This document shows, piece after piece, positions 13,701 to 25,339 of a stretch of DNA of 64,000 nucleotides (position 1 is the stretch's first letter; each line of letters opens with the position of its first letter). The notes beneath the pieces were generated by a model, which saw nothing but the letters and a program-made list of their open reading frames with translations, was not told where the DNA came from and did not search any database. Made by a program: the position numbers and the translations under genes. The DNA comes from Mugil cephalus (Eukaryota; Chordata; Actinopteri; Mugiliformes; Mugilidae), in assembly GCF_022458985.1 (NCBI RefSeq), contig NC_061771.1, positions 14,733,001-14,797,000 on the forward strand. The letters are read 5' to 3'.

Positions 13701-16700
13701 CTTGCTGTTTTGGCAGTGGTCTCTTTCTGGTTTGGATGGATTGTTTTGCTTTAATGTGGTGCCCAGATACTTTGGCATGGGACGGGATTCTTGTTTTTAT
13801 GACAATAAGCGTAAGTAATTCAGTCAAATATGAAACAATGCAAGTATTACGCACATTATTTATTCTTATCTCTTTTGTTGAATTACACTTTGATGTTTAA
13901 TGAAGTACTATCAGTCGGGTCTGCGGTACATAGTTGTGAGACGTGTGTGTGCGTGCGTGTGTGTGCGCGCGCAACTTGGGGCAATGTGATGAAGTGTGCA
14001 TTAGTTAATTACTTGGCAGATGTGTAAGACGCACTTTGTCCAAATCTAGTATCCTTTTTCAGTTGAGCTACTTAAATTTCCGCATCAGGCTACGTGAACA
14101 AACTGGAAATCCGTAGTACTACAGCTTAGTCACTATTGGTGCTCACTGCTGCTGTTACAGCCAGCCGCCATGCAGGTGCACGCAGCGTTATGACATTTTA
14201 GAGAATCTTATCTTCACACTGAAATACCAGCTGAATAAGTGGTTCCTCGTGCATCGTTTGCAGGAAGACGGAAGAGGAGAATGTTGCATTGGAACGGCTG
14301 CAAAAAGTGAGAAATGATTTAGCCGGGTAACAGAGCCTCTGTCTCAGTTGAACTGCTCGTGTGGCCTAATGTTTTGTGCAGAGTCTAAAACCGTTATTCA
14401 CCGATGCCAGTTTGGCTCATGCTAGAGTAAATCCTTGGTAAAAAGGGAAAACTATCATATTTCACCATTGTTTTATAGATGAACTAACTCGTATTTTTCC
14501 CCTCAGTGAAACACCCACTTGGGAGTCCTAATAAGGTCCAGGAACCTTTCATGGAAAAATTTCAGAGGCCAGGTGAAACATCAAAAAAGGATAGAGGGCA
14601 TCGGCAGCACAAAGGTAGAGTCTGCGCCTCGCTGTCCTGTGGTTATAAGATTAAAATGATACAAGCTCAACTCCGACTGTGTTTTCTTTTCCTCAGACAT
14701 GGCGCATGCGAGGTCCTCATCGCCACCAGAAAATGGGCCACGGCCTCCTGCGGAAAAATCAAAAACCTACCCACGTGCTGAGAAGCCATCGAGCAGAGGA
14801 TCTCAGGAGCCACACGGACAGTCCTTCGGTACGCAGAGTGGCGGACACAGCCGGAGGACCAACACTTCCCCGGGTCGCTGTGATCAGGACAACTGCCACG
14901 AACAAGCTGGGGGCGGAGCGGGTCGCAGCAAGTCCAAGTCCACCTGGAGACCCATCCGGGAGGTTTTGAATGTGGACACTGTGCTGAACGAACTGGAGCA
15001 GCGGCGTCAGCAGCAGCAGGACGCCCCGCGCTGCACCAGGCCTTCGCCCCAGGAGAGGGTGCACGCCGAGCCGGGCCGAGACCGCGACCGGGAACACGCG
15101 CGAGCTAGGGAGGAGCGGAAGCAGAAGTGTTTGATGACGATTTACGAGGACGAGCAGCGGCACGAGACCGAGAGCCACAGCTCCGTGGAGTCGGAGAGCA
15201 AGGCCAGCCAGCAGCGGGGCGGCAGGCTCAAGGGCGGCCCCAAGACCCTGCTGCGTAGCGACACCTGGACCATCCAAAGGACAGAGTCTGGTTATGAGAG
15301 CAGCGATAGGCTCAGCAGCGGCTCCACCAACCCTGACTCGCCTGGGGTCGATGGCTTTGCTGTTAAAGACCAGAGATCAACGCCAGAGGCTCAGTTGCAG
15401 AGGTAAGAGAAAACTGGCAATGGAGATGAATGGAAGACAGACAGCTGAGTGAAATAATAATTTTGTCTGGATCACACCAGCGTTTTATCACTGGTGGGAC
15501 GTAACAATAAAACATAGTATAGGTGATCTTGTTTGTTAGCAAATTAAAGGAAGCATTCCTACATACAGGCATATCTGTGCAGCCATGCTTTTCATTTCTG
15601 CCTTCCACCAGGTTGCTATTCTGAGATTCAGCATGTTTGATGATGACACTGTACGCGCATCACTCAGAAATAGATTTGATTTCCTTGGAAACTAGGATTA
15701 AAGTGGTCTGAATACGACACACTGCTTGGTCCCATGGCATTACCTCTAAAATTGTGTGTACTACATGCTACGAACTGTACAGCTAGATTGTGCAGATTAT
15801 GCTAGTCTATCGCATGTGCGATATAGGTCAAATAAAAGTTCGTCCGTCTGTTTTCGGTCTTAAGGCTTATTTGGAGCACTGCGGGACATAGACGCCTTAA
15901 CCACACATCGGTGCCATTTATACTTGTCTTTATGCTCATCAGTCTGGATCACTCTATAAAAACCCCACTCAAATACTAGTCAGCACTGTGTCTTTTTTGC
16001 CATTTGGGTTCGTTTTTGTTTCAAGTTCCTGCTTCACTTTCAACAATGCCACTGAAGCTTTCACTGAAATTTCCTCCTCAATCTTTCCTTAGTGTGCTAA
16101 TACCAGGTAGACCAATCACAACGTTTGTGGTCCGTGTAGTTACATTTCTGGGGAGGTGCACGTCAGCTACGGTCTGCACTGACACTGTAGCTAAAGTCTA
16201 AACCGCCTATTACCATGATGGATATTTCAATTTTTTTTTCTTATCCTTGAAAACACTAATAAAAATTAGTGTTTAAAAATACATTCTTAGCAATGCACTT
16301 TACAAGTAAGTTTTTATTTAAGGTCACTTAAATAACGGCTGTCATCATTGATTATCCAACAGTCCCCTCAATGCATCCAAAGTATGTGCATGTTTACACT
16401 TTTTACATTTTATTCAGACATAGTCATGCTGTATTCTGTTTAGCTGCTATTTTTTGAGACGTATGTTATATCAGCTGTCACACAGTGAAAATTTATTCAG
16501 TAAATTTCCTCCCAGTGAAATCTCTGGCCACCAACTTACCACAGACGCCTCATAATTGTGGTTGCACTAAAATGTTTTCAGTTTATCCATTGATGATTAA
16601 CGTTGGAGTTGTGTTCTTAAAGTTGTTTATGAGCTTTACATGTAGAAATCCTAGAATAATCATACTTTAATTAAAGGCCATTTTTATTATTGTCATATAT

Positions 16701-17394
16701 CCAGTGATTACATATACTGTAATATCCCACTGTTAAAATTAAGTGAATATGTCTGAAAAATAATGTGCAAACAGTTTATTTTGAAATGCTTTTGTTTCTG
16801 TGTGTCCATTGTCTTAAACGTTTATTGGTGTGTTTAACTATTTAAAAAAAAAAAAAAAAACAACTTTTGGCTATTAAACTGAAATCATGCTACATTTTCA
16901 GCCAGCTGCATCAAAAGGGAGGCGATGCGACACCAAGCGTAACGTCCTCACCTTCACACAACGGTAAGATCTGAGATTTAAACTTCCTCAGATGGAAGCA
17001 AAGGCTTAGCTGACCCAGGATGTAGATTACCCACCAAAAAATATATATTTGCAACTAGTTGGAAGTATTTTTTTTTATTTGTGGACTGTAATATATTTCG
17101 TTAACTCACGGCACTTTACATAGCAACGTGACGTGTGTGTAGCAATGTGATGTGACAATTAAAAGAAAGGATTAAGATCATAATAGAACATGGCACACTT
17201 TACAATATGGAAAGAAAAGAAAGGAAAAAAATTACACAGAAGAAAATGTGTGTGTCGTCTTACCGTAGATGTGATACAGCCGTGATTTGTAAAGATTTAC
17301 TCGTTAGGGTTCTGTTTAGTGTAAAACACGTCTAGCGTTCATGTTCCCTACAGAAGGAACTTCACGTACCTGCCACAAGAGGTAGTCATGCGCC

Positions 17395-17430
<36 letters not shown>

Positions 17431-18281
17431 TTTAAAACATACCGTGTGGTCTGAGTCTAACAATGCAAAATGTTTAAAGTTATTAAAGATCAGTTTCAGG
17501 GTGGATTTCTGTGCCTGCACCGTTTTATTTAACCTCTTCACCCAGTTGGCCCTGCACAGGCATTAATCTGATGATAATCCCACAAGGCTCACTCGGATAG
17601 CACAGCTGGACACGGCTGCTGACATTGTCATAAATATCTTGCGGTACTTCGAGTGCGCTGCTCTTGATACTTTATCGGGGGCTACGCTCATCTAGAGCCA
17701 GCGTTTCCAACCAACAGCTAAAGCTTTTATCCTTGCATGGACCTCTCCAGGGCAACAGCAAAGAAAAAAATAACACATCTATTTTTAAAGGGAAGGAATT
17801 CGGCGGCACGCTGCCTCTTGCTGTGCCGCCGACTGATCCATCCAGCTGTGGGAAAAGTCTGAGGGGGGAGATTTACTCTCTGCTGCTGCCACCTTGTGTC
17901 CTTGGAGGACAACAGCTTCTTATTTGAGACAAACTGAACATAATCTGGTCTCTTTGTCTTATACCTTTAAATTAATTTCCTTTGTGCAGTTGGGAATTGT
18001 GACATTAATGCCCTGATCTAAGGATATATTTACATATAAACATGTATAAAATATATTGAGTTAACGCCACCAAGGACTCCAAGGTCCTTAACACTACCTG
18101 CTCTCTTCAGTAAGATTGAGAACTAGAAACACATGAGTCACGTTGGCTTAGACATTGCCCAAAGTCTGTGTCTCTGGGAAATGATGACAAGTTGATAAAT
18201 AGTTGTGACTGTAAGTTTGAAATTTGTGAAAAGATCAGAGGACCAAATTACCTTAAAGTTGACTGCTATTTACAATATGTC

Positions 18282-18313
<32 letters not shown>

Positions 18314-20886
18314 TATTCTCAACATGTGTATTCATAAATATGATGGGAATATTGTATTTTAATTGTTTATTCTTCTTTATTATTCTTTTTATATATAGGT
18401 AAACATCAACCAAGACCTCAGGGAAAGAACCACGACCAAGTTTCTCATTCACATCTGAAGTGCAGCCCCAGTTCGAGGTAGTGTTCTTTATTGAATGAAT
18501 TACCTCAATGAATAGTTTCAACATGCACAATTAAAGAGCCGTTCTGGTTTATGTCATCCCTGCGTCTGACGCGATCACTCTGAATATTCCTCTGCACGCA
18601 CCGGTTCGTTTGCACACGTGAGCTTGACTCCCGCCGATCGAGCCACTCTCTGAGGAAAACACAAAAAGCTAATTGCAATGGCTAATTACCAAGTGAAATA
18701 TTATGATGGTGAGTAATTCTGTTTGATAGTTAAACATGATTATCTGCGTAACCAGACAAGCAGCTGAATCAAATGGGAGACGACAGACAAACCGTGGCGG
18801 CGGGAAGGCGGCAGAACAGTCTGGAGCTGGGAGCGTTCCTGCCCTCACAGTTCTCCACGGGAAAACAAGACCTGCTGGTTCCTGACCTGAAAATAAAGAT
18901 GTGCTCATAACTATTACCAAAATTTTCTCTCTCTCTCTATATATATATTTTTTTTTAATTTCTGTGCTGGTCAAAATGTGCCAGGAGGCTGACTAGAACC
19001 AGCACTTAGCTGTCCATATGGCAAGAACACGTAAAATGCTACGTGAAGCAATTAACACAAGCATCTGGTTATATTCCCCTTCTAGCTTTGAACTCAGATT
19101 GCAGTGGTAGAGGAGGAAAAAAAAAAGTTTAATTATATAACGTATCCAAAAATAAAAACCATGTGAGAGCACTATTAAGCAGGGTGATTAGGGCGGCTTC
19201 CCTGCATGGAACTCTTAAGATGCTTTAAAAGTTGCAGGAAACTTGCGCTGCTTGTGTAACGCCTCGGTTCTGTGAATCCTCCACAACCAAGTGCACAGTT
19301 AGTAGCAGAAAAAAGAGCCAAAATAACCTCTGGAAGCAGACTCAGATAAAATGAAACTGCCCTTTAACTCTTTAAAGCCTGAACGTATCGCTGGTGATAC
19401 TTTAAAGGACGCGGTATTTGAATTACCGTAACTCACAGTAAATTGCTCTATTGACAAAATTTACACAACTTCCCAGTGTGGCTGAACACTGGGAAGTTGT
19501 GTTTTTATCTGGAAGACCTTTGCAACATCTCTAGGGTATAACTAACGTTGTTTTTACCAACAACACCAGCTGCCAACAGCAGCGGTGCGTCATCATTACC
19601 ATAATAGCAGCGACTTCCCAGTGTTCAGCCACAGTTTGAATTTTATCCATCGCTGATTTACGGTAACTCAAATACCACAAGCTCTTTTTTTCATGAACAC
19701 GCGGATGTTCAGGTCTTAAAAGGTTGAGACAGCGTTATAGGTATGAATGGCCATAATGTTCAAAATACTGTGTAAACTTTCATCATCTCTCTCTTTTTTT
19801 CTGCTGTAGACGGAAATCTAAGTACATGTCCACCACCTCCAGAAAATCGACGTCTTCAGAAAGGAGCTCCGCTGGTTCAGAGAGCAGGCAGGGTGAGCAG
19901 CAGGAGCTGACAAACTGCAGAGGGCACGGTGGAGAAAGCACGGCCCTGAGGCACATCGCGAAAACCAGCAGCTCAGAATGGAACAGCTCCGACGATCTCG
20001 CCCTGTCCGAGCCCGAGGACAGAGAGAGCACGTACCTCTCCAGCAACAGCGAGGCCGTCGCCTCCGACTCCCAGTGTCCTCTCATAACCCTGCCATACCA
20101 CCCGTCCGGCAGCGCGACCGCCGAGCCTCTCCAGCTGAACAGCCAGCGCCACCCCTCAGCGGGGTCGCCTCACCTCCGACCCAACCAGCGGGTTCCCCCC
20201 CACCAGGGCGACGCGAGCCACACTGCGTTTCGCCCCAGGATGCTTCAAGAACAGTTTCCACTGAGCCCCCGGCTTTCATCCACGTCCTACATCAGTCCCC
20301 ACAGGAAGCCTGACATGTCGGGCCTCCGCACCTTCTCAGACGCAAGCTCCAAGTCAGGCTCGGACCCAGAGAGGAGCACGCCGTCGTCGTGCGAAGGTGA
20401 GGAAAGACTGTCCGGGTGCAGATCGGAGCAGGCGGCGCCGCCTCAAGAGGTTTCTCTGACAACGTACTTTAACGTGGATAACTGTATGACGGAAACATAC
20501 CGTCTCAAGTACCACAACCAGAGGCCTCTTGTCCTCTCCGCCACGGTGCCACGGACAGCAGTTTCAAGTGAGCGGAGAGATAACAGCCACACACTCCCCG
20601 GTGACACACACTCACAAGACGTGCCAAAACCCAGGCCTGAAACAAGTAAGCCTCCGTAGAAACGTTTTTTTTTTTTTTTTTTTTGGAAAGGACTAAATGA
20701 CAATAGCCACTTGTTTTTTTGTTTTGTTTTTTCGCTGTCAATGTCCGCACAGGCTGGTGTCATAAAATGTATTTTTAACCGGATTGTTGTCTTCGTTTTT
20801 TCTTCACAGGCCATAATAGCAATAAACCCACTGCAAAATGGAACCCAGTGACAGCCAAAGGACTGGATGAGCGTGGTTTTTTATGA
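4723..20886 (+). CDS. usp53: Ubiquitin carboxyl-terminal hydrolase 53 (15 coding exons, 1,000 aa)
   Basis: This is a USP-family protein tied to tight junctions; loss in mammals causes cholestasis and deafness. It was long called inactive, but recent work reports activity on K63-linked ubiquitin chains. Coding exons: 4723-4866, 5790-5882, 6012-6146, 6599-6712, 6794-6876, 8238-8343, 10478-10624, 10875-11024, 11122-11284, 14507-14614, 14697-15402, 16902-16963, 18399-18477, 19810-20645, 20810-20886. All phases join and sum to 3,003 nt. The USP fold spans about residues 30-352. The Cys box [12 protein letters not shown] places Cys41, the His box [10 protein letters not shown] places His301, and zinc-ligand cysteines lie at 165/168 and 224/228. 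The rest is long, polar and probably disordered, with conserved islands [18 protein letters not shown] and, near 911-936, [20 protein letters not shown]. Human USP53 is slightly longer (about 1,073 aa). The paralogue USP54 is less likely, because the N-terminus and C-terminal motif fit USP53. Introns carry several small transposon relics. Confidence 0.95.
8514..8680. mobile_element. Short inverted-repeat element in a usp53 intron
   Basis: A 167-bp unit begins TTAGGGCCACTCATG and ends CATGGGTGGCCCTAA, near-perfect inverted termini of 15 nt. It has no coding capacity, so it resembles a MITE. It lies directly beside a second inverted-repeat element at 8696. I cannot name the family. Confidence 0.5.
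8696..9036. mobile_element. TTAA-type MITE-like element in a usp53 intron
   Basis: The left end TTGACCCTTTATAGGGCA is the imperfect inverse of the right end TTGCCCCATAAAGGGTTAA, about 340 bp away. The TTAA at the right end suggests a piggyBac- or Kolobok-type target site. No transposase frame is present. Family assignment is inference. Confidence 0.55.
9775..10382. mobile_element. MITE-like element with long (~75 bp) inverted arms, usp53 intron
   Basis: The left arm, 9775-9851, contains TGACGTCACTGCCACCTG and GAGTGGCAAAAA. The right arm, 10294-10382, contains the inverse, TTTTTGCCACTCAGTGG and CTGCTGTGACGTCAC. Similarity extends over most of both arms with small gaps. The interior is A/T-rich and non-coding. 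It ends about 95 bp before the exon at 10478. Confidence 0.6.
11424..11764 (-). mobile_element. Decayed Tc1-like transposon fragment (transposase C-terminus and terminal sequence)
   Basis: On the minus strand a frame reads MFCWETE, then [10 protein letters not shown] and INYLW, ending MLCLIAVS. This matches the C-terminal catalytic part of Tc1/mariner transposases, whose usual motif is SPDLNPIEHLW. The catalytic Glu of that motif is replaced here. The piece ends in the fish-typical terminal sequence CGATCAGGCATAACATTATG at about 11425. It is truncated and dead, and lies in the usp53 intron after the exon ending at 11284. Confidence 0.8.
12360..12690 (+). repeat. Teleost L2/SINE-type 3' repeat copy
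   Basis: The order of blocks fits a very common fish repeat: a degenerate head (ACTGATGCCTCACAGCAAGG), GGCTTCCTCCTACCATCCAA, GTGTGAATGGTTGTC, GGTGACCTGTCCATGGTGTA, CAGCTGGGACAGGCTCCAGT and GAGGACGAGCGGTTACAGAA. A reversed copy is at 48505-48822. Whether it is a SINE or a LINE 3' tail cannot be settled here. Confidence 0.75.
12985..13110 (+). repeat. Fragment of a dispersed teleost repeat
   Basis: The stretch contains GTTCTCAGTGATCCAGGTCA and, after about 50 nt, ATGTTTCGCCACTCATCTGG followed by TAGCTTCTTCAGTTCTAAGG. I recognise these phrases as part of a widely dispersed fish repeat; a Penelope-like origin is possible but not shown. Confidence 0.5.
17394..17432. repeat. (TTTC)n microsatellite
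   Basis: About nine TTTC units in a usp53 intron. Confidence 0.9.
19370..19724. mobile_element. Nested palindromic MITE-like element in a usp53 intron
   Basis: The outer arms are imperfect inverted repeats. The left reads TTTAAAGCCTGAACG, then GGTATTTGAATTACCG; the right reads CGGTAACTCAAATACC, then GTTCAGGTCTTAAAAGG. Inside, 19465-19500 is a perfect 15-bp stem (ACAACTTCCCAGTGT and its inverse) with a 6-nt loop, and the same motif recurs near 19613-19632. It has no coding capacity and lies about 85 bp before the 19810 exon. Confidence 0.65.
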
Positions 20887-23760
20887 GTGTCACTCGGTAA
20901 GTTTTGTTTACACGGACGGACAGTATTAACTGGATGCCAAAGAGTTTACAGCATGGAAATATGTTCAGAAGGTTGGACGTCTCCAAACTGAGTGGAATTT
21001 ATTTATGCAAGCCTGTCACATAAATAAACCCTATTTCTAAATGCTGTTACGCGTTGTTTGACGGATTATCAACGATCACGTATATCTTCCATTGTTCCAC
21101 CGTGTGGCTGCGGGAGGATTTAGTTTTAGCCGAAATCAGTTTGCACAGATCGGTTTTAAGTTTTGATAATTCTTTTTATCACCTTATGTCAACTTTAAAA
21201 AAAAAAATAAATATATATATATATATATATATAAATACATTTTTTGTGCAATAGTGCTGCAGAACTGAAGATATATAAATATATTTACAGTTAGGCATGA
21301 ACGATTATGATGAGCCACAGGTGACGCTGCGGCCTGTACAGATTTTATACAAACTTGAATGAATGGAGAGCGAACGCAAATCACAGCATGTTGCCATGGA
21401 AATATATTATCAAGGAACTTTGTCAGATTATAATGATGTCATTTTATGAACACTATGAAAATAAAGGTATGACTCATAAATCGTAGGTTTGTCCAGTTCC
21501 ACCTGTCAAAGTTTTGGAAAAAGTTTCTCGTCAATACCTGGGCAGCTTACCTAACTTTATGCACACTGGCGGCTTTAGGTCGCCAGAGAATACACACTGC
21601 AACAATTACTCGTGTTTACTTTGAGATTTGTTGCGAGTGTTATCATTTATCAGCTCTTTTACAACGTTTATGTGTTAATTAATAACCACGGGCTGCTCCG
21701 TACCGTTTGCTGTTTAAAAAAAAAAAAGAAAAATGTTTGCCATTTTTTTTCATCGCTCGGCTCATCACGGTGTGATTTCTCAAGACTGCGTGCGCTTTCT
21801 GGCAGTCCACGCGGTGTTAGCGTTTGTCGAACTTTGCCGTGCAGCCGCAGGCGGGGGCAGCCCTCAGTCTGTGCTGTGGGTCACTACACGCTGTCATGCA
21901 ACCTTTGTGGATTCTACCTATTGTACTGGTTCTCGCTTTTCTTCTTGTACTTTACAGTGATGTCAAAATGTATTTTTTCCCAGTCTTCCTCTTAAAGTAG
22001 GCAGGTTTAAACAGGTCTGTATATGCAGGTATTTTCACAATGATGCCAATGTAATTAATATATCTCACACATTATTACTGACCGTACAACCCAGCTCACC
22101 AGGATTCATGTTTATACAAAGTAATGTTCTGAAAACCTGCATGTGGCCTTTACGATGTCATACTAGCTGTGTGTACAGCTTTCAGCATGAGCATGGAAAT
22201 ACTGGACTCTTCAGTCCAATAATCATTTTACTGGATTTTATTCACTTGTAATAAATTAAATGATCAACTAGCAGTTTGTAACCATGATTGATTTAGAAGC
22301 TCTGAATGTTGTTCTCGTGGTCACTCGTAAATGCACCCGTTTTAAATGTAATGTTTGATGGAGACAATGCACTGGGGGAAAAAAACAGACACCTTGCACT
22401 CACTATGCATTCACAAAATGATAATAATAATAATAACAAACACAATCAGTGTCAATCCTATTTCAAATAATAAGTTTTAACACTCTTCCGCCTATACGTA
22501 TATATGTCCACTTTGTAGTTTTATCTCTTCACTGTAACCTTTGTCCAGGTGTTTGCCAACTCCCCTCACTGAGCACAGTTACTCACTAAATGTTGGGTTT
22601 GTTCTGTCTGACACCAAAAGATAGCGTTTGGAGTTTTATGTGCACGTAATCACATCTAAACGCGTAATTAGAACGTTGACTTTGTCACTGTTTGTTCGCT
22701 CAATTCAACAAAAAGTCGGCATCCGCGGAACGGAGCTGTATTTAATTGACCTGCAATCTCTCAGTGATACGGTACACATGCTAGGCTACTTTTACACAGG
22801 CTGTTTGTGAAGTAGTGGTTGTAAATCACTGTTATTTAAAGATATCGGATGTATTCACTGAATGAAAAAAATCACTGTTTAAGATTGCGCTCCCGTCTGA
22901 GCCTTAAAGTTGTCTCACCTGCCAGGTGCTTCTTGTGTGTTTCCTGTTATTTGTTTTTCTTCATTATGTAAAGATAGTAACTCTCACTTCTCTCAAGTTG
23001 TATTTTCCATCCTGAACGCTGTGTCTTCAGTTGTATCAACAGTGCCTTGACATTTTCAGTGGAACTTTTCTTTATTTGGAGTCTATTGAACGAGGGAGTG
23101 GAATTAAAGTGAACAGAGGATCTTATGACAAAAAAAAAAAACAACCTTTGCAACGCTAATAGTGATATTCCTGACACTGTGTTCATGTGTGCACCATAAT
23201 GTGTGAGATAACTCAGCAGTTCAACCCGAACAGTAAAAAATATGTGACATATAAGCAGTTAAGTGCAGGCTGAACCTAAAAGTGCGACAGCTGTGAAAGA
23301 TGTTTTCCAGCGCCTAACTTGAGTTACTGTATGTGTATGAATACATCCTGTATCTTGCATGCAGCACATGTGCTGCAGTCTCCAGTTCAAGTCTTTATAT
23401 ACTCCAGGGTCAAGTTTGACAAGAGGCACTTTTCGCCTGTGACACGTAACGCCACAGTTTGATCCATCCATATCTTTTATCTTGTACTTATACCTGAGAG
23501 GACAGAACTTATATGACTGAGTGTTGCATCACCAGGTGAGAAAAAAATAGACCTTTAAACAATATGTCACAAGTTTTATCTGCTAGGTCACATGCCTCAA
23601 TCAATCAATCAATCCTGCTGTCATACCTCTGTTTTGACTGGTGTAAGAACGGATCAATTTAAAGAAACATGTAAAAAAAAATCTGTCTACACTTTATATT
23701 TTTGCAAATAATCTATATTTATTTTTATTCATTGTTGAATAAAGTTTTAATTACTGTATC
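20887..23760 (+). other. usp53: usp53 3' UTR (inferred), with two candidate poly(A) signals
   Basis: After the TGA at 20884-20886 there is no further supported coding exon. AATAAA occurs at 21460-21465 and at 23738-23743, which would give a short (~0.6 kb) or a long (~2.9 kb) 3' UTR. The region also holds a (TA)n run at 21209-21233. The end point is inferred from the signals only. Confidence 0.5.
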
Positions 23761-23864
23761 ACTCTCAAATCAGTCGCTCTGCGTGTTTTAACCTTCACAC
23801 AAATCTGCAGATTCTGAGAATTATCATTAAGACAAAGAGGAAACAGGAAACAGGGAGTCATGAC

Positions 23865-23870
23865 TTTATT
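23865..23870 (-). promoter_or_regulatory. fabp2: fabp2 poly(A) signal
   Basis: TTTATT on the plus strand is AATAAA on the minus strand, about 130 nt past the fabp2 stop codon. It faces the distal usp53 signal about 120 nt away. Confidence 0.65.
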
Positions 23871-24000
23871 AATGCAAGTATTAAATCTGATGCATCACAC
23901 GGTAGTGCACTTTTTGCATGTTATGCTGGTGAGTAAAATGAGAAATTCAACGCAATACTGTATGTATAGTGGTCATATACTTGGGATTTCTACATCGGTT

Positions 24001-25257
24001 TTAACCCCTCTTGAAAATCCTCTTTGCGTCGACACCTTCGTAGTTGTAGCTCTGTTGGAGAAAGATGACAGCAGATCAGATATGGGCCCCTTGTCCACAA
24101 GGCATTATCGCGCGTATCAGCGCTACAGATAACCTTTACACTCAAGCTTTCAAACGTACTAATTCAGCCTCACCTGTACGAGCTCGTCTCCTTGAATGAT
24201 TCTGGTGGTTGTCAGCGGTTTTCCGTTGTCCTTTCTGGTGAAAACCCCCTTCATCATGTCTCCCTCCATTCCCCAGGAGCCCTGTGAATGATAACGATGA
24301 CAATAAAACTACTGCACTTGGGGGAATATTCATCAGCAGTCCAAAGTCAGGCTGTGCAGAATGACAGCTGTGTGGCCCCTGACTGTTGGTGTGAGGCCAC
24401 AGTTAACAAATGCATATACTGCAGGTCAAAGATGGAAGGTCTAAGGAGGATTTAGATGCAGAAGAAGGACACGACATAAAACTCGAGTCTTGTAAAGGTT
24501 TGTGTCTTAGTAATTAAATGCTTACAGATAGCTCTGTTCCGTCTGCAAGGCTGTACTCGAAGGTGACCCCCAAGGTGAAGTCGATGTCCAGGGTGCGGAA
24601 ACTACTGCTCTCCTTGACGTGAAACTTGTCTCCAGTCTGTTCGATGGTTATTTTGAGGTTGTCGTGAGCGGCAAGCTTCCTCTTCACCATGTTAACCCCT
24701 GTAAACGGACACATTGGATTTGCTCAATGGGCTCCCCAACAATGACAGGATGTTTGTCGGGACGCGATCACTTTTCACGTCTACATTCAGTCAGGAGGTG
24801 TACAAGCCAAATCACGGACGCGATCAGTAGGCCATTGTGCCGCCATCGGCTTCGCTCCAGCTCCATTTAGTCGGTCAGCTGATAAAAGGGCTTGTTTATT
24901 TTCACCGTGAAATCACAGATGTAAAAACACACCAATCAGTTTAATTGAAAAGTGTGCATATTTATCAGATCGCTGCATAAACTGCGTTATTTCAACGCCC
25001 AAATCATTGTTAAAAATGACAATAGCGACAGTTGTAGGCTGCATTCATGAGGACTTAATTGTGTTATGGCCACCTCTTCACACAAAGAGAACACACTCAT
25101 GTGAAACATTCCTACCAGTGCACCGGGCTATTTGAGGAAAAACAAATAAAAGCTGCGGAGCAGATCATTAGAGAGTCCGACAACACTCACCCATCTGTTC
25201 CATGAATTTCTCATAGTTTTCACTGCGATCGACTTTCCAGGTGCCGTTGAAAGTCAT
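24001..25257 (-). CDS. fabp2: Intestinal fatty acid-binding protein (4 exons, 132 aa)
   Basis: This cytosolic carrier of long-chain fatty acids in enterocytes is a ten-stranded beta-clam. Exons on the minus strand are 25257-25191, 24698-24526, 24281-24174 and 24051-24001. The phases join to 399 nt, giving 132 aa, the same length as human FABP2. The four-exon pattern is that of all FABP genes. The N-terminus reads MTFNGTWKVDRSENYEKFME and exon 2 carries VKRKLAAHDNLKITIEQTG, close to human FABP2. The carboxylate-binding arginine is Arg107 counting Met1, equal to the mature Arg106; the binding-site Trp83 (mature Trp82) is in exon 3. The protein ends KRIFKRG. No signal peptide is expected or seen. 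Match to FABP2 is clearly better than to liver or ileal types. A second teleost copy may exist elsewhere. Confidence 0.97.
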
Positions 25258-25321
25258 GGTGGCGGTGAGAGTGAGCTGGACGACTCTACAGAAAGGAGTG
25301 CCTCGCTCAAAGCCTGCGGCT

Positions 25322-25330
25322 CCTTTTAAA
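25322..25330 (-). promoter_or_regulatory. fabp2: fabp2 TATA-like box
   Basis: The minus strand reads TTTAAAAGG, 65 bp upstream of the fabp2 ATG. With the usual ~30-bp spacing this implies a start near 25298 and a 5' UTR of about 40 nt. A TATA promoter would fit a highly expressed intestinal gene. This is inference from position and sequence. Confidence 0.6.
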
Positions 25331-25339
25331 GCACACACC

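Noticed and set aside
14264-14306. A 43-nt exon-like segment in usp53 (GTTTGCAG before, GTGAGA after).
   Set aside because: Its length would break the phase between the exons at 11122-11284 and 14507-14614, which join perfectly without it, and its peptide has no match in the family.
14759-15277. A 172-codon minus-strand frame opposite the 706-nt usp53 exon.
   Set aside because: Antisense shadow of a G/C-rich coding exon; the plus-strand frame is the one conserved with USP53.
20887-24000. Looked for a small C4orf3/ALN-type micropeptide gene between usp53 and fabp2, where human has one.
   Set aside because: No frame with the expected hydrophobic C-terminal helix was recognised. A split or very short copy could have been missed.
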